Below, one piece after another: positions 9,001 to 17,674 of a DNA stretch of 64,000 bases. Origin of the DNA: Methylocella tundrae (GTDB taxonomy: Bacteria > Pseudomonadota > Alphaproteobacteria > Rhizobiales > Beijerinckiaceae); assembly GCF_901905185.1 (NCBI RefSeq), contig NZ_CABFMQ020000142.1, positions 113,436-177,435 of the forward strand, given 5' to 3'. Made by a program: the position numbers and the translations under genes. Under the pieces are notes generated by a model. It was not told the origin of the DNA. It saw only the letters and a program-made list of their open reading frames with translations, and searched no databases. Each line of letters opens with the position of its first letter. Position 1 is the first letter of the stretch.

Positions 9001-10611
9001 TCACACTTTGACCGCGCTCACCTGCGACTCTCCGTGAGGCCGTTCGGCGTGGGCTATCGTTGCGTGGGGGATAACGCCGACGAGGCGGGGGCAAGCCAGG
9101 AGAATAGCTGCTATCCCCAGATAGGCGGTCACAACTTCAGGCGACATTGCAATGCCGACGCCCTCGCCATGGATGAAGCCGAAGAAGGTCAGAACCGCGC
9201 CGGCAAAGGCGAAAGCCGCCGCTTTCTTGAACTCCTGATCGATCACATAGACGGTGATCGCGCCGAGGATGATGCCGACCAAAGTTGCGCCGCCGCCGAG
9301 CGTCTCGAGCCCCTTGTAGAGGACGCTCGAGTCGGCGAGCTTGTCGACCCCTAGAGCGGCCGCGCTCGTTCCGGCGGCGCCCAGCGCGTTATCGATTTGA
9401 GTCTTGCCCCACGCCGCAATCTGCGGAACCAGCGCCAGGACGATGGCGGGCGCATGTCGATGCGGCGATTCCTGGAAAGCCTGAGAGCCGATCAGCATTC
9501 CGATATAAAGGAGAATTGGAAGAATTGCGACGATCGGGATGATGGCCGATAGCAGGGCGATGATGCCGAACCATGTGAGGAAGAGAACGATGATCCCGGT
9601 GGCAACCGAATAGCCGATCCGTCCCCCCATCGCCTTCCATCCCGGATGGCCGATATAGACTGCGTTGATGAAGGGGTTGCCCATGAGGCACCCGATGAGG
9701 CTGACGACCCCATCGGCCGTCAGGACTCGCGTCGTCGGGAACGAGTCGCCAGCGGCGGCGGCGCTCTCCACATTGTCCAGAGCTTCGACGAGATCATAAA
9801 TGCCGAACGGAATGGCCGTCACGAGAATAACGCCGAGATATTTGAATCCGGCGAAGACATGCCCGACCGCCGGCAATGGATAGGCAAATTGGAAATGGGA
9901 GACGGACGCGCCGAGCTTCACAAGGCTGAGGCCGCCATAGCCGAGCCCAAAGAGATTCGAACCCCACGCAATCAATGTGCCGAGCGCAATGGCAACGAGG
10001 CCGCCTGGCACGCCGCCGGGATACCGCACCCCGCCGAACCAACTCGCGAGGATCACGGCAAAGCAGACGACGCCGATTACGGGCGTCGAAAAAATCTGCG
10101 CGGCCGGGCTCATCGAAATGAAGGTGATTGAGATGCCGGCAAGCGAGCCAAGCAACGCCGCGCGCGGTGTGATCTTGCGGATGGACGGCCCGATGAAGCC
10201 GCCGATCATCAAGACAAAGCTCTGCACGAAAACCCAGGTGAGCCCCGCTTCCCAGGCTTGGATCGGATCTTTGGTGGCGATGCCGATAGGCAGCATGACG
10301 ACGAAGGTGACGACGAACATGTGCGGCACGCTGATGCCGGACGGCAGAGCGCATACGTCTGTGCGGCCCGTCCTCTTAGCGAGGCGGTAGGCGAGCCAGG
10401 CATAGTATCCGGTGCTCAGGAACAGCATTACGCCCAACGCCGGAAGAATGCGGTTGAAAACGATTTCGTCGGGCATTTTTATGACGAATCGCAACAGCCC
10501 CGTGAGCACCAGCACGTTGACCAGAATGTTGGTGCCGAAGCCAAAGAGTGCATTGATGTCGCCGGGAACCCATAGCTTGGGGTTGGCTCTCAGTGATATG
10601 TTCGTGCTCAT
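9001..10611 (-). CDS. NCS2-like (xanthine/uracil-type) membrane permease
   Basis: A 536-residue, very hydrophobic protein with about 12-13 predicted membrane spans. The N-terminal sequence LWVPGDINALFGFGTNILVN, the segment ALPSGISVPHMFVV and GVRYPGGVPGGLVAIALGT fit the NCS2/AzgA-like transporter fold. It sits in the ureide cluster between atzH and the biuret-hydrolase-like gene, so uptake of biuret, cyanurate or a purine/pyrimidine degradation product is likely; the substrate cannot be read from the sequence. 31 bp separate it from the upstream cysteine hydrolase, so they probably share a transcript. Confidence 0.75.
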   Translation of the reverse strand: MSTNISLRANPKLWVPGDINALFGFGTNILVNVLVLTGLLRFVIKMPDEIVFNRILPALGVMLFLSTGYYAWLAYRLAKRTGRTDVCALPSGISVPHMFVVTFVVMLPIGIATKDPIQAWEAGLTWVFVQSFVLMIGGFIGPSIRKITPRAALLGSLAGISITFISMSPAAQIFSTPVIGVVCFAVILASWFGGVRYPGGVPGGLVAIALGTLIAWGSNLFGLGYGGLSLVKLGASVSHFQFAYPLPAVGHVFAGFKYLGVILVTAIPFGIYDLVEALDNVESAAAAGDSFPTTRVLTADGVVSLIGCLMGNPFINAVYIGHPGWKAMGGRIGYSVATGIIVLFLTWFGIIALLSAIIPIVAILPILLYIGMLIGSQAFQESPHRHAPAIVLALVPQIAAWGKTQIDNALGAAGTSAAALGVDKLADSSVLYKGLETLGGGATLVGIILGAITVYVIDQEFKKAAAFAFAGAVLTFFGFIHGEGVGIAMSPEVVTAYLGIAAILLACPRLVGVIPHATIAHAERPHGESQVSAVKV

Positions 10612-10642
10612 TCTGAGCCTCCGCTCGGTCTGATGTAACTCG

Positions 10643-11317
10643 CTATGAACTTTCGGCGCCGAGCGCCGTGATCAGGTCGTCCGATTGACCTACCCAGCCG
10701 AAGATCGCGCCTTGCGCGGCTATCATGCGAAGTCCAATCTCGTGGAATTCCGCAAAGTACGAGGCGCAGCAATCCTCCAGAACGAGGCATTCGTAGCCTC
10801 GGTCATTGGCTTCCCTCACTGTCGTGTTGACACAGACTTCCGTAGTGACGCCGGTGACGACCAGTTGGGCGATATCGCGATTGTGCAGAATTGCGTGAAG
10901 GTCGGTTGCAAAAAAGGCCCCTTTGCCGGGCTTATCGACCACCGGCTCTCCGGGCGCCGGATACAGTTCGGGGATGATGTCATGCCCGGCCTCCCCGCGT
11001 ATGAGGACGCGCCCCATCGGCCCTTGATCGCCGATGCCGAGCGCCCCCCGGCTACGTGACTTCTTGGATGCCGGGAGGTCGGTGAGATCCGGCCGATGGC
11101 CCTCGCGGGTATGGATCACCATTAGGCCGGCGGCGCGCCAGGCGTGGAGTAGCCGCCGATTTGGCTGGATCGCGCGGCGCAGCATCGTGACATCGTTGCC
11201 CAGCAACTCCCCGAAGCCGCTCGGCTCGAGAAAATCCCTCTGCATGTCGATGATGAGAAGAGCTGCGCGGGCCGCGTCTAGCCTGAACGGAAAGGGTTCA
11301 GCCGCGATGTCCGTCAT
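10643..11317 (-). CDS. biuH: Isochorismatase-family cysteine hydrolase, biuret amidohydrolase-like
   Basis: A 224-residue alpha/beta cysteine hydrolase. The catalytic triad is visible as Asp24 (IIDMQRDF), Lys129 (VVDKPGKGAF) and Cys162 (VTTEVCVNTT); the Lys-Cys spacing equals that of biuret hydrolase BiuH. The segment VIHTREGHRPDLTDLP is characteristic of BiuH/TrtA rather than of true isochorismatases. The product would be allophanate, the substrate of AtzF encoded two genes upstream. Triuret hydrolase is a close alternative. Part of the minus-strand run atzF - porin - biuH - permease. Confidence 0.75.
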   Translation of the reverse strand: MTDIAAEPFPFRLDAARAALLIIDMQRDFLEPSGFGELLGNDVTMLRRAIQPNRRLLHAWRAAGLMVIHTREGHRPDLTDLPASKKSRSRGALGIGDQGPMGRVLIRGEAGHDIIPELYPAPGEPVVDKPGKGAFFATDLHAILHNRDIAQLVVTGVTTEVCVNTTVREANDRGYECLVLEDCCASYFAEFHEIGLRMIAAQGAIFGWVGQSDDLITALGAESS

Positions 11318-11374
11318 GAGCGTGGTCCTGTGTTCACTCTGTGGCTTGCAGGAGATCGGATCGCGGACACCCTG

Positions 11375-12280
11375 TCAGAAATCCATGCTGATGCCGATCG
11401 TTGGCACCACAACGCTCCGATGTGTTCCGGGAGCCGCCGTGCCGACCAGTGTCTGCGCCAATAGCAGCCTGTCGTTCAATTCATAGTAATACCGCACGCC
11501 GCCGTGCAAAGCCCAATGGGGAGACCACGTGCCGATGGCGGGGATCCCGGGCAAGGGAACGGTCGCGAGAAGCCCTGTGGAGAACACGCCAAAATTGCTC
11601 GCGCCACCCCAGAACTCGGAAGGCCCAACGGTGAACCAGGTCGGAGCCGACAAGATCACTGGAAGACCATGAGGAGTGAGGTCGAATTTTGGAACCGCTC
11701 CGATTTCCACGTCGAAGGTGGCCGTTTGGCCGGTGACGACCGTACTGCTCTGGCCCTTGAACGTGTAGAACAGCTTAACGTACGGGTTTAGCGGCAATAT
11801 GCTGTTCCAGCCGCTGTCATCGTATTGCAGTTGGAACTCAAGGTTGCGTTCGACGAAGAAGGCGCTTTGCGGACTGTCGAATTGCACGTATTGAGCGCCG
11901 AAAGTCCACGCTTGTCCGAACTTGACCGACACGCCGCCGAAATAGTCGATCTCGTTGAAAGAATTCGTGTTGGGAGCCTGGTAGCCAGGATTGATGTCCA
12001 ACCAGGTGCCGCCAATTAACGACACGTCGGAAATGAAGCCGGCTGGGTTGTTGTATATGTCGAGGACCAGCCCATTCAAGGATTGCAGCGTCGCGCCTTT
12101 GTTCGTAACGAGAAGGCCGCGCGGAGTGATATAATCATTTTTCAGCGATAGATCAGCGAAACCATGCAAGCTGAATGGCGGCTGCTGCGCTGGCGGCGGC
12201 GCAAGGTCCGCCGCGATCGCAAAACCCGTGTTTACGGCAACCGCGCCCGCCAAACTTAGGCCGAAAAGTTTTAAGTCCAT
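11375..12280 (-). CDS. Outer-membrane beta-barrel protein
   Basis: About 301 residues with a signal peptide (MDLKLFGLSLAGAVAVNTGFAIAA) and then amphipathic beta-strands, ending in an aromatic C-terminal residue (ISMDF), the usual BAM recognition signal. The start at 12280 has a GGGGGA stretch eight bases upstream; an ATG at 12295 has its purine run too close. It lies between atzF and biuH on the same strand and probably provides outer-membrane passage for the substrate, which is inference from position. Confidence 0.72.
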   Translation of the reverse strand: MDLKLFGLSLAGAVAVNTGFAIAADLAPPPAQQPPFSLHGFADLSLKNDYITPRGLLVTNKGATLQSLNGLVLDIYNNPAGFISDVSLIGGTWLDINPGYQAPNTNSFNEIDYFGGVSVKFGQAWTFGAQYVQFDSPQSAFFVERNLEFQLQYDDSGWNSILPLNPYVKLFYTFKGQSSTVVTGQTATFDVEIGAVPKFDLTPHGLPVILSAPTWFTVGPSEFWGGASNFGVFSTGLLATVPLPGIPAIGTWSPHWALHGGVRYYYELNDRLLLAQTLVGTAAPGTHRSVVVPTIGISMDF

Positions 12281-12327
12281 TTGGAAGTCCCCCATCCCCT
12301 TCTCGTCGACCACAGTGGGTCCAATCC

Positions 12328-12349
12328 GCCGGGCGCGCGCCGCGCCGGC
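12328..12349. other. GC-rich near-palindromic hairpin between atzF and the porin gene
   Basis: GCCGGGCGCG and CGCGCCGGC can pair almost perfectly. There is no T-run on either side, so it is not a convincing terminator. It may act as an mRNA stability or attenuation element in the 158-bp gap of the minus-strand transcript. Confidence 0.3.
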
Positions 12350-12438
12350 TGCATGCGCATACCGAAGTTAAAGTAGTTACAGAACAAGAGCTTCATGCGG
12401 GGCTCGCCGTCCTGGCGAACAAATCAGTCAGTAGCTCA

Positions 12439-13863
12439 TCAACATCGGACCAAACCGTCGCTCGCTTGCACGGGCGCCGAGGGCCGAGGACGTTGGCGCC
12501 AACCGGTCGCACCGAGTGTTGCCTTACTCGTCGCATGCAGGTCGGCCGCTAATGCCGCGAGTTTGCCATCGCTTTCCGCGGCAGCGAGCAGGGTCACGCT
12601 CATCGGCAAACCATTGCTGAGCGTTCCGCATGGCGTCGCAATGCCGCACAGGTCGAGAAGGTTCACGAAATTCGTGTAGGCGCCGAGTTGGCTGTTCGTA
12701 GCTATTGGCTCTTCTTCAAGGGCGGCCATAGTGAAATGGGTTGGCGCCGTCGGCACGCAAATCACATCGACGGATGCGATCACAGGAGCGAGTCTCGCCC
12801 GCAGAGTCTGAAGCGCATACAGGCCCTTGAAGGCGTCGGCGGCCGTCAGGCTTCGCGCTGCTCCGATGATCGATCGCGTGACAGGATGCATTGCGTCCTG
12901 ATGCGTTTCCAGGAAGTCGCCGATCGCCGCATAGCGTTCGGCGATCCACGGCCCCTCGTAGAGCAGTTCCGCAGTTCTGTAGAAATCTTTGAACGGTATT
13001 TCGACAAGCCGGCACCCGAGCGCTTCGATCTCGACCAATGATGCATCAAAGCCGGCTTCCATCGCGACATCGCCGAAGAAGCGCCGGTCAGCCTTGGCGG
13101 GAATGCCGACGCGCGGCGCTGGCGGACGCTCGATTAGCGGCGTCGTTGGAACCGCTCGGGAATAGGGATCAAGAGGATCATGCTTCGCGGCGACCGAGAA
13201 GACCCTGTAGGCGTCGTCGACCGTCAACGCAAAGATCGAAACGCAATCGAGCGTCCGGCAGGCCGGCACGACGCCGCGGCTCGACAACGCGCCGACCGTG
13301 GGCTTTAGGCCGACAATATTGTTGAGGCCCGCGGGAATCCGCCCCGAGCCAGCGGTATCCGTCCCGAGCGCGAAGGAGACGATGCCGCGCGCAGTAGCGA
13401 TGGCGGAGCCGGAGGAAGATCCGCCGGGGACCAGCGATGGATCGATTGCATTCTTCGGTATGGGATAAGGCGTTCGCACGCCAGCCAGCCCGGCGGCAAA
13501 TTGGTCGAGATTAGTTTTCCCGACGACCAGCGCGCCTGCGCCCTTCAAGAGCGCGACCACCGTCGCGTCCTCGCCCGGCGCGTAGGCAAAGCTGGGACAG
13601 GCGGCCGTTGTAGGCATGCCGGCGACGTCGATGTTGTCCTTAACGGCGAAGGGAACGCCCCACAGAGGCCGCAAAGCGGGATCGAACGTCCCAAGCTCTT
13701 TTGCCTGGCGGAGAAGGTCTTGCTTGTCGGCTAAATGGATGAATATGCCGGGATCATTCGCAGCGCGAAGCCGAGCGAAAACAGTCTCGACAACCTCGGT
13801 CGGTTGAACGCCGCTTGCATAGGCCTCAGTCAAGCTTTCAATGTCGATGCGCAGTTCAGACAT
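12439..13863 (-). CDS. atzF: Allophanate hydrolase, amidase domain (AtzF type)
   Basis: A 474-residue amidase-signature enzyme with Lys75 (FAVKDNIDV), cis-Ser149 (PGGSSSGSA) and nucleophile Ser173 (DTAGSGRIP). IPKNAIDPSLVPGGSSSGSA and GVVPACRTLDCVSIFA are specific for the allophanate hydrolase branch. The roughly 130-residue C-terminal domain of full-length AtzF (about 600 residues) is absent; the protein stops shortly after LGATGWRQ. The following sequence encodes no remnant of that domain, so this is an amidase-only version. Divergent from the GntR regulator and first gene of the minus-strand catabolic run. Confidence 0.85.
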   Translation of the reverse strand: MSELRIDIESLTEAYASGVQPTEVVETVFARLRAANDPGIFIHLADKQDLLRQAKELGTFDPALRPLWGVPFAVKDNIDVAGMPTTAACPSFAYAPGEDATVVALLKGAGALVVGKTNLDQFAAGLAGVRTPYPIPKNAIDPSLVPGGSSSGSAIATARGIVSFALGTDTAGSGRIPAGLNNIVGLKPTVGALSSRGVVPACRTLDCVSIFALTVDDAYRVFSVAAKHDPLDPYSRAVPTTPLIERPPAPRVGIPAKADRRFFGDVAMEAGFDASLVEIEALGCRLVEIPFKDFYRTAELLYEGPWIAERYAAIGDFLETHQDAMHPVTRSIIGAARSLTAADAFKGLYALQTLRARLAPVIASVDVICVPTAPTHFTMAALEEEPIATNSQLGAYTNFVNLLDLCGIATPCGTLSNGLPMSVTLLAAAESDGKLAALAADLHATSKATLGATGWRQRPRPSAPVQASDGLVRC

Positions 13864-13937
13864 TATTCTTCCGATAATGACGGTCTCGGCTTCCGCTCGC
13901 AGGGGGACAGCGGACCGGTTCGAAAACAGTGATATTC

Positions 13938-13951
13938 CGCAAGTGTATGCA
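13938..13951. promoter_or_regulatory. Putative GntR operator, copy 1
   Basis: CGCAAGTGTATGCA, identical to the second copy at 14029. It lies about 75 bp upstream of the atzF start. It also contains TATGCA followed by an AT-rich segment (ATCGATATA). Confidence 0.5.
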
Positions 13952-14028
13952 ATCGATATACCAGAGAATTCATCGTAATTAATTCAATGATATGAGCGAT
14001 CTGCCTTAAAGAGGATGCTTAATCGGAG

Positions 14029-14045
14029 CGCAAGTGTATGCACTT
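14029..14045. promoter_or_regulatory. Putative GntR operator, copy 2 with palindrome
   Basis: Second perfect copy of CGCAAGTGTATGCA, extended to the palindrome AAGTG-TATG-CACTT. It lies about 143 bp upstream of the regulator start and about 166 bp upstream of atzF. Confidence 0.5.
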
Positions 14046-14187
14046 TTGTCCAAATCGTATATCTGCTTGGCAGGACGCTTAAATGCAGGGCATTGGAGAC
14101 AAAATTCTTTGAATCGCGAAGTTGGGAATGCGGGTGGACGCCAAATTTTAGGCATAGTAGGAAGCAATCGGAGGCGCTGGAGATGAG

Positions 14188-14880
14188 ATGACGCGCAAGC
14201 GCAACCTAGTGCGGGCGGGAACCACCGTGGATCAGATGGTGAGGGCCATATCGGACCGCATCGTCACCGGAATTATCCGGCCGGGAGAGAAGCTCGACGA
14301 GCTGGCTCTCGCCAACAGGTTCAATGTCTCGCGCACGCCGGTCAGGGAAGCCCTCGGTCAATTGGCAGCGATGGGATTGGTCGACCGTCGGCCCAACCGC
14401 GGCGCGATCGTTGCGGTAGTCACTCCGAACCATCTCGCCTCGATGTTCGAAGCCATGGCGGAGCTCGAATTCATTTGCGCCAAGTTCTCGGCGGAGCGAA
14501 TGACGGTCGGCGAGCGGCGTGCGCTCGAAATTGAGCACAAGGCGGCGGCGCAACTCGTCAAGGCCAGGGCCGATGAGGACTATGAACTTTTCAATTCTGA
14601 CTTCCACACGCGGCTCTACCGTGGCGCGCACAGCGCGCACATCTATGAATTGACGACCCTGACCCGCAGCCGTCTCGCCCCCTTCCGGCGCGCGCAATTC
14701 AGGTTGCCAGGGCGTCTTGAAATGTCATGGCAGGAACATGACGTCATCGTTTCGGCAATCCTGCGCGGCGACGCAAACGCCGCAGGACTAGCCGCAAAGA
14801 CTCATGTGTCGCTGGTTAGCGAGGCAAGCGCCGTATTCACGTCCGACGGGATTTCATACTTGCCTATGTGCACAGACTGA
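14188..14880 (+). CDS. GntR-family transcriptional regulator (FadR/FCD subfamily)
   Basis: A 230-residue regulator. The N-terminal winged helix is clear: IVTGIIRPGEKLDELALANRF-NVSRTPVREALGQL, about residues 25-60. The C-terminal helical FCD ligand-binding domain follows (LEFICAKFSAERM, FHTRLYRGAHSAHIYEL). FCD regulators bind small carboxylates or amino-acid-like effectors. Divergent orientation relative to atzF and the repeated palindromic motif between them make it the probable local repressor of the ureide genes. Confidence 0.88.
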   Translation: MTRKRNLVRAGTTVDQMVRAISDRIVTGIIRPGEKLDELALANRFNVSRTPVREALGQLAAMGLVDRRPNRGAIVAVVTPNHLASMFEAMAELEFICAKFSAERMTVGERRALEIEHKAAAQLVKARADEDYELFNSDFHTRLYRGAHSAHIYELTTLTRSRLAPFRRAQFRLPGRLEMSWQEHDVIVSAILRGDANAAGLAAKTHVSLVSEASAVFTSDGISYLPMCTD

Positions 14881-15288
14881 GTTGAACCTAGGGGCGCTGC
14901 TAGAATCCAAACGTCCGAAGCGGACCGGGACTGGCGATCCTTCAATCTTCAAGATCAATCCGCGTCACCTCATTCGGGACTACGAGCCACGCGCTGTTCC
15001 CATTATCGTCCCGCTATTTATGTGCGCTAAGGACCGATCCTCCGTTTTGATTTGGACGCTCGGCATTGCGGTAACCAAACGTCCGAAGGTCACGGGGTGA
15101 CAGCGGCGGCAGCGCGGGAGTTGCGACATTGGCCGATTCTGTCCAGACCCAGGCGGCGGGCGCCCGTGCGATGGTAGAAGGTCGATAGCCGCTCCTTTGC
15201 CGAATCGACCCCAGCTCCCCTCCTGCTTCCGGTTCGCTTCTGAATTTTCCTCGCCGGAAGCATCACTCGCTGAGATGCTTGATTTTAA
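14881..15288. other. Intergenic region between the GntR gene and the prophage end
   Basis: 408 bp without a convincing gene. It carries a 14-bp direct repeat CCAAACGTCCGAAG at 14907-14920 and 15075-15088. It would be the chromosomal DNA downstream of the original tRNA-Pro gene. No promoter or terminator stands out. Confidence 0.45.
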
Positions 15289-15333
15289 TGGTCGGAGTGG
15301 CGGGATTCGAACCCACGACCCCTAGTCCCCCAG
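15289..15333 (-). other. Prophage attachment site: 3' fragment of tRNA-Pro(GGG)
   Basis: The reverse complement reads from the anticodon loop (CTGGGGG) through the 3' anticodon stem strand ACTAG, the T-arm GTGGGTTCGAATCCCGC and acceptor CACTCCG to the CCA end. The upstream bases (TATGA) cannot pair with ACTAG, and no D-arm or 5' acceptor strand follows. So only the 3' half is present, as expected for the distal att site of an element that integrated into a tRNA 3' end. The reconstituted tRNA should lie at the other prophage end. Confidence 0.8.
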
Positions 15334-15384
15334 TCATAAGTGCGCAAGGCGCGAAGTGCTTGTAAATCAAGTGGATGTGCGCGT

Positions 15385-16083
15385 TTATTTGCGACCTTCG
15401 GGAATTTTATCGTGATTTTGTGTCTCCCGGATTCCACATGCCTCGGCATGGGAGAGCGGCGCGTCCACGCCCACGCCATGATCGCCGAGATGCTGGCGCC
15501 AATACCTGCGGCGGATGGCGTCGCCATATGCCGCCGAGCAATTCAGCATATTTATCCCATGATGGAGCGCAAGAAGGCCATCATGTGGATTTTCGATCGT
15601 CAGATCACAGGGGAACCCCTGCTCTTCCGAGCGATGCGAAGCCGCCGGCGGCGCGGCCCCCTCCGCGACGATCTTCACGACAATGCCGCCCAAGCCCCAG
15701 ATCTTCGACGCTTCGTTCAGAAAGCGGACGTCATCGATGGCGACGCGGCCGCCGGCCGCCAAAACCGCCTGCGTCTGGCGCGACCACGCCTCGACCCAAA
15801 AGTCAAGTCCGATCAGATCCCTGCCCCATTCTGTGCCAAGCCATTGCATCGCCTGACGCGGCATCTTGCCGCACAGAAGATCGCATGGCGCTTCCTTGCG
15901 GTCTCCCTCGATCTCCGCGTCGGTCAGGCCGATCGCGCGCATCATATCTTTCAGGGCCCCCGCGAATCGGATACGGGTGAAACCATAGCGCTCGCAAAGA
16001 TATCGAGCAGCCGTGGTCTTGCCTGCGCCAGCGCGGCCAGCGAAACCGACGAGGCGCGGCCCGCGCCATTCAACCGCCGTCAT
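15385..16083 (-). CDS. Phage deoxynucleoside monophosphate kinase-like P-loop protein
   Basis: A 232-residue NMP-kinase-fold protein with a Walker A motif GRAGAGKTTAARYL at about residues 16-29 and a downstream VAIDDVRFLNEA segment typical of phage dNMP kinases. It would phosphorylate dNMPs to support phage DNA synthesis. It is the last phage gene before the attachment site and overlaps the metallophosphoesterase gene by 4 bp (ATGA). Confidence 0.75.
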   Translation of the reverse strand: MTAVEWRGPRLVGFAGRAGAGKTTAARYLCERYGFTRIRFAGALKDMMRAIGLTDAEIEGDRKEAPCDLLCGKMPRQAMQWLGTEWGRDLIGLDFWVEAWSRQTQAVLAAGGRVAIDDVRFLNEASKIWGLGGIVVKIVAEGAAPPAASHRSEEQGFPCDLTIENPHDGLLALHHGINMLNCSAAYGDAIRRRYWRQHLGDHGVGVDAPLSHAEACGIRETQNHDKIPEGRK

Positions 16084-17402
16084 GCCCTGCCCTTATAAAT
16101 GCTGCCCTCGCTCGGGTCGCCGACCATGATCTTCCAGCGCCTGGCGATGCCGCGGCGCGGATGCACCGAGAGCATCCATTGCGAGGCTGGGTGTGAGCGC
16201 ATGCGCAAGGACCGCCCATATTCGGACGGCCCCGGCAGGCTTCCGTTGACAAATCCATACTCGAGCTCCATCGGCGAGTGAAAGTGCCCGACGATGATCG
16301 TGTCGAGAATCACGCCCTCGGCCGCATAATCCTCAATCAGCTTTTTCATGCCGCGCGTCGCGGTGGCGGATACGCCGACAAAGCCCGCGCCGCCGCGCGA
16401 GCCGATTCGATCGCCATGCGTCAGAAGGACATTCCAGCCGAGGATATTGATCAGAGCGTCGCCGCTCGCTGGCGCAGAAAACGAAATTTGCTTGGCGCCC
16501 TTGGCCGCGTACCAGGACTCGATCGTCCAGGCAACGAGCGTGTCATAAGAGTTTAGCGCAAAGCCTTTCGATTCGGGCTTGCGTGTCGTGCGGCCATGAT
16601 TGCCAGGCACGCTGATCACGTGGATTGGCGTCGCGGGGAATTCCCGCACGAGCAGGTCAAGGCCGGCGACGAGCGCTTCCGAGACCGCTCGCACGGCCGG
16701 AATCGCAAGGAGATCGTTGGTCTTGGCGAGCTCCTCATGGATCTCGCCCGAGACGAGGTCGCCCATCAGCGGCACAAAGATCGCGGATGGCTTGGGTCCG
16801 GACCAGTGGACCGTCGCCAGCTTCACCGCCGAGGCGAAAAGCCGTTCGATGCGCCGGCGCGCGATCTTCACATTGTAGCTGTTGCGCCCCCCCATCTGGT
16901 CGAGATCAATGACCTCGCCCATGTGGATGTCGGAGATCGGCAGGATAATAGCCTCGCCGACCTTGCCATCTGGCCGGTCTGGCTTCGGATTCCACGAAGG
17001 CGGATCGAGCGGCGCGGCCGTAAGCCGAAATAGAGCTTCGCGAATCGCCTCGCCATCCGCGAGCCGACGCTCCGCGATTTGTCGCCCGGTGGCCTCCGCG
17101 CGGACGCGGTCCTTCAGCCGGCGCACCTCGATGGGATCGGCCGGCGGCGGCGGCGGCGCTGCTTCCGGCGCGGGCGTCGCCAGCGACCAATTAACCGGCA
17201 GCGCATGGAGGCGCTCGCAGGGGCCGCCAGCCTTCACGCGAGAAAAGAGCGTCGATGGAGCTATGCCAAGAGCGGCCGCCGCGACGGAGACCGCGCTCTT
17301 GCCACTCTCCGATTTGCCGTTCGGCGGGGCATGGCCAGCCTTGAGAGCTTTCTGAACGGCATCGACGCTGCGCCGCGCTTCCTTCTTGGTCAGGCCGATC
17401 AT
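16080..17402 (-). CDS. Phage metallophosphoesterase (calcineurin-like) with N-terminal HTH-like segment
   Basis: A 440-residue protein. The phosphoesterase core shows metal-ligand motifs in order: ISDIHMGE (about residue 158), GDLVSG (about 213), VPGNHGRTT (about 268), LTHGDRIG and VGHFHSPME. The first 60 residues contain a helix-turn-helix-like stretch (AVSVAAAALGIAPSTLFSRV), so the protein may bind DNA. Similar phage proteins are annotated as repair exonuclease-like. Overlaps both neighbours by ATGA. Confidence 0.75.
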   Translation of the reverse strand: MIGLTKKEARRSVDAVQKALKAGHAPPNGKSESGKSAVSVAAAALGIAPSTLFSRVKAGGPCERLHALPVNWSLATPAPEAAPPPPPADPIEVRRLKDRVRAEATGRQIAERRLADGEAIREALFRLTAAPLDPPSWNPKPDRPDGKVGEAIILPISDIHMGEVIDLDQMGGRNSYNVKIARRRIERLFASAVKLATVHWSGPKPSAIFVPLMGDLVSGEIHEELAKTNDLLAIPAVRAVSEALVAGLDLLVREFPATPIHVISVPGNHGRTTRKPESKGFALNSYDTLVAWTIESWYAAKGAKQISFSAPASGDALINILGWNVLLTHGDRIGSRGGAGFVGVSATATRGMKKLIEDYAAEGVILDTIIVGHFHSPMELEYGFVNGSLPGPSEYGRSLRMRSHPASQWMLSVHPRRGIARRWKIMVGDPSEGSIYKGRA

Positions 17403-17674
17403 GCGCCAAAGCCCCGCTGCTTGCGCTCTTCCTCGAGCGCTTTCGTCAGCTCAACAACTTTCTCCTCGAGCTCTACGATTCGTCTTTCCTGCGCCTCGAA
17501 CAACGTGCGGACGCTATCGTTGACCGCCGCGACCATGGCCGGCTGCCTTTTGATCAGCGCGGCAACGATGATGGCAATCGCGCCGAAGACCGCCCCAAAG
17601 CTGCCGGCGCCCAGAAGCTGCCCTATGTTTCCAGAGACGACCGCGCCGACAATATCATTCTCATTGACCGCCAT
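17399..17674 (-). CDS. Small membrane protein with C-terminal coiled coil
   Basis: 91 residues from MAVNENDIVG at 17674. One hydrophobic segment (about residues 20-41) is followed by a long charged heptad-rich helix (about 48-86, EERRIVELEEKVVELTKALEEE-type). The topology resembles haemolysin XhlA-type or spanin-like lysis accessories, but no family motif is certain. It overlaps the previous gene by 14 bp and the next by 4 bp, inside the lysis cluster. Confidence 0.6.
   Translation of the reverse strand: MAVNENDIVGAVVSGNIGQLLGAGSFGAVFGAIAIIVAALIKRQPAMVAAVNDSVRTLFEAQERRIVELEEKVVELTKALEEERKQRGFGA

Larger units (their letters stand above)
13864..14187. promoter_or_regulatory. Divergent control region atzF / GntR regulator
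   Basis: A 324-bp AT-rich gap between the divergent atzF and GntR-family genes. It contains the direct repeat CGCAAGTGTATGCA at 13938-13951 and 14029-14042, 91 bp apart. The second copy lies inside AAGTG-N4-CACTT, a perfect palindrome at 14032-14045. These are likely operators for the adjacent GntR protein and lie where they could control both promoters. Confidence 0.6.

Noticed and set aside
12439..13863. atzF as a truncated pseudogene
   Set aside because: The amidase domain with its triad is complete and no remnant of the C-terminal domain follows, so it is an amidase-only enzyme.
15289..15400. Intact tRNA gene
   Set aside because: Only the 3' half fits; the sequence beyond the anticodon loop does not form the 5' anticodon strand, D-arm or acceptor strand.
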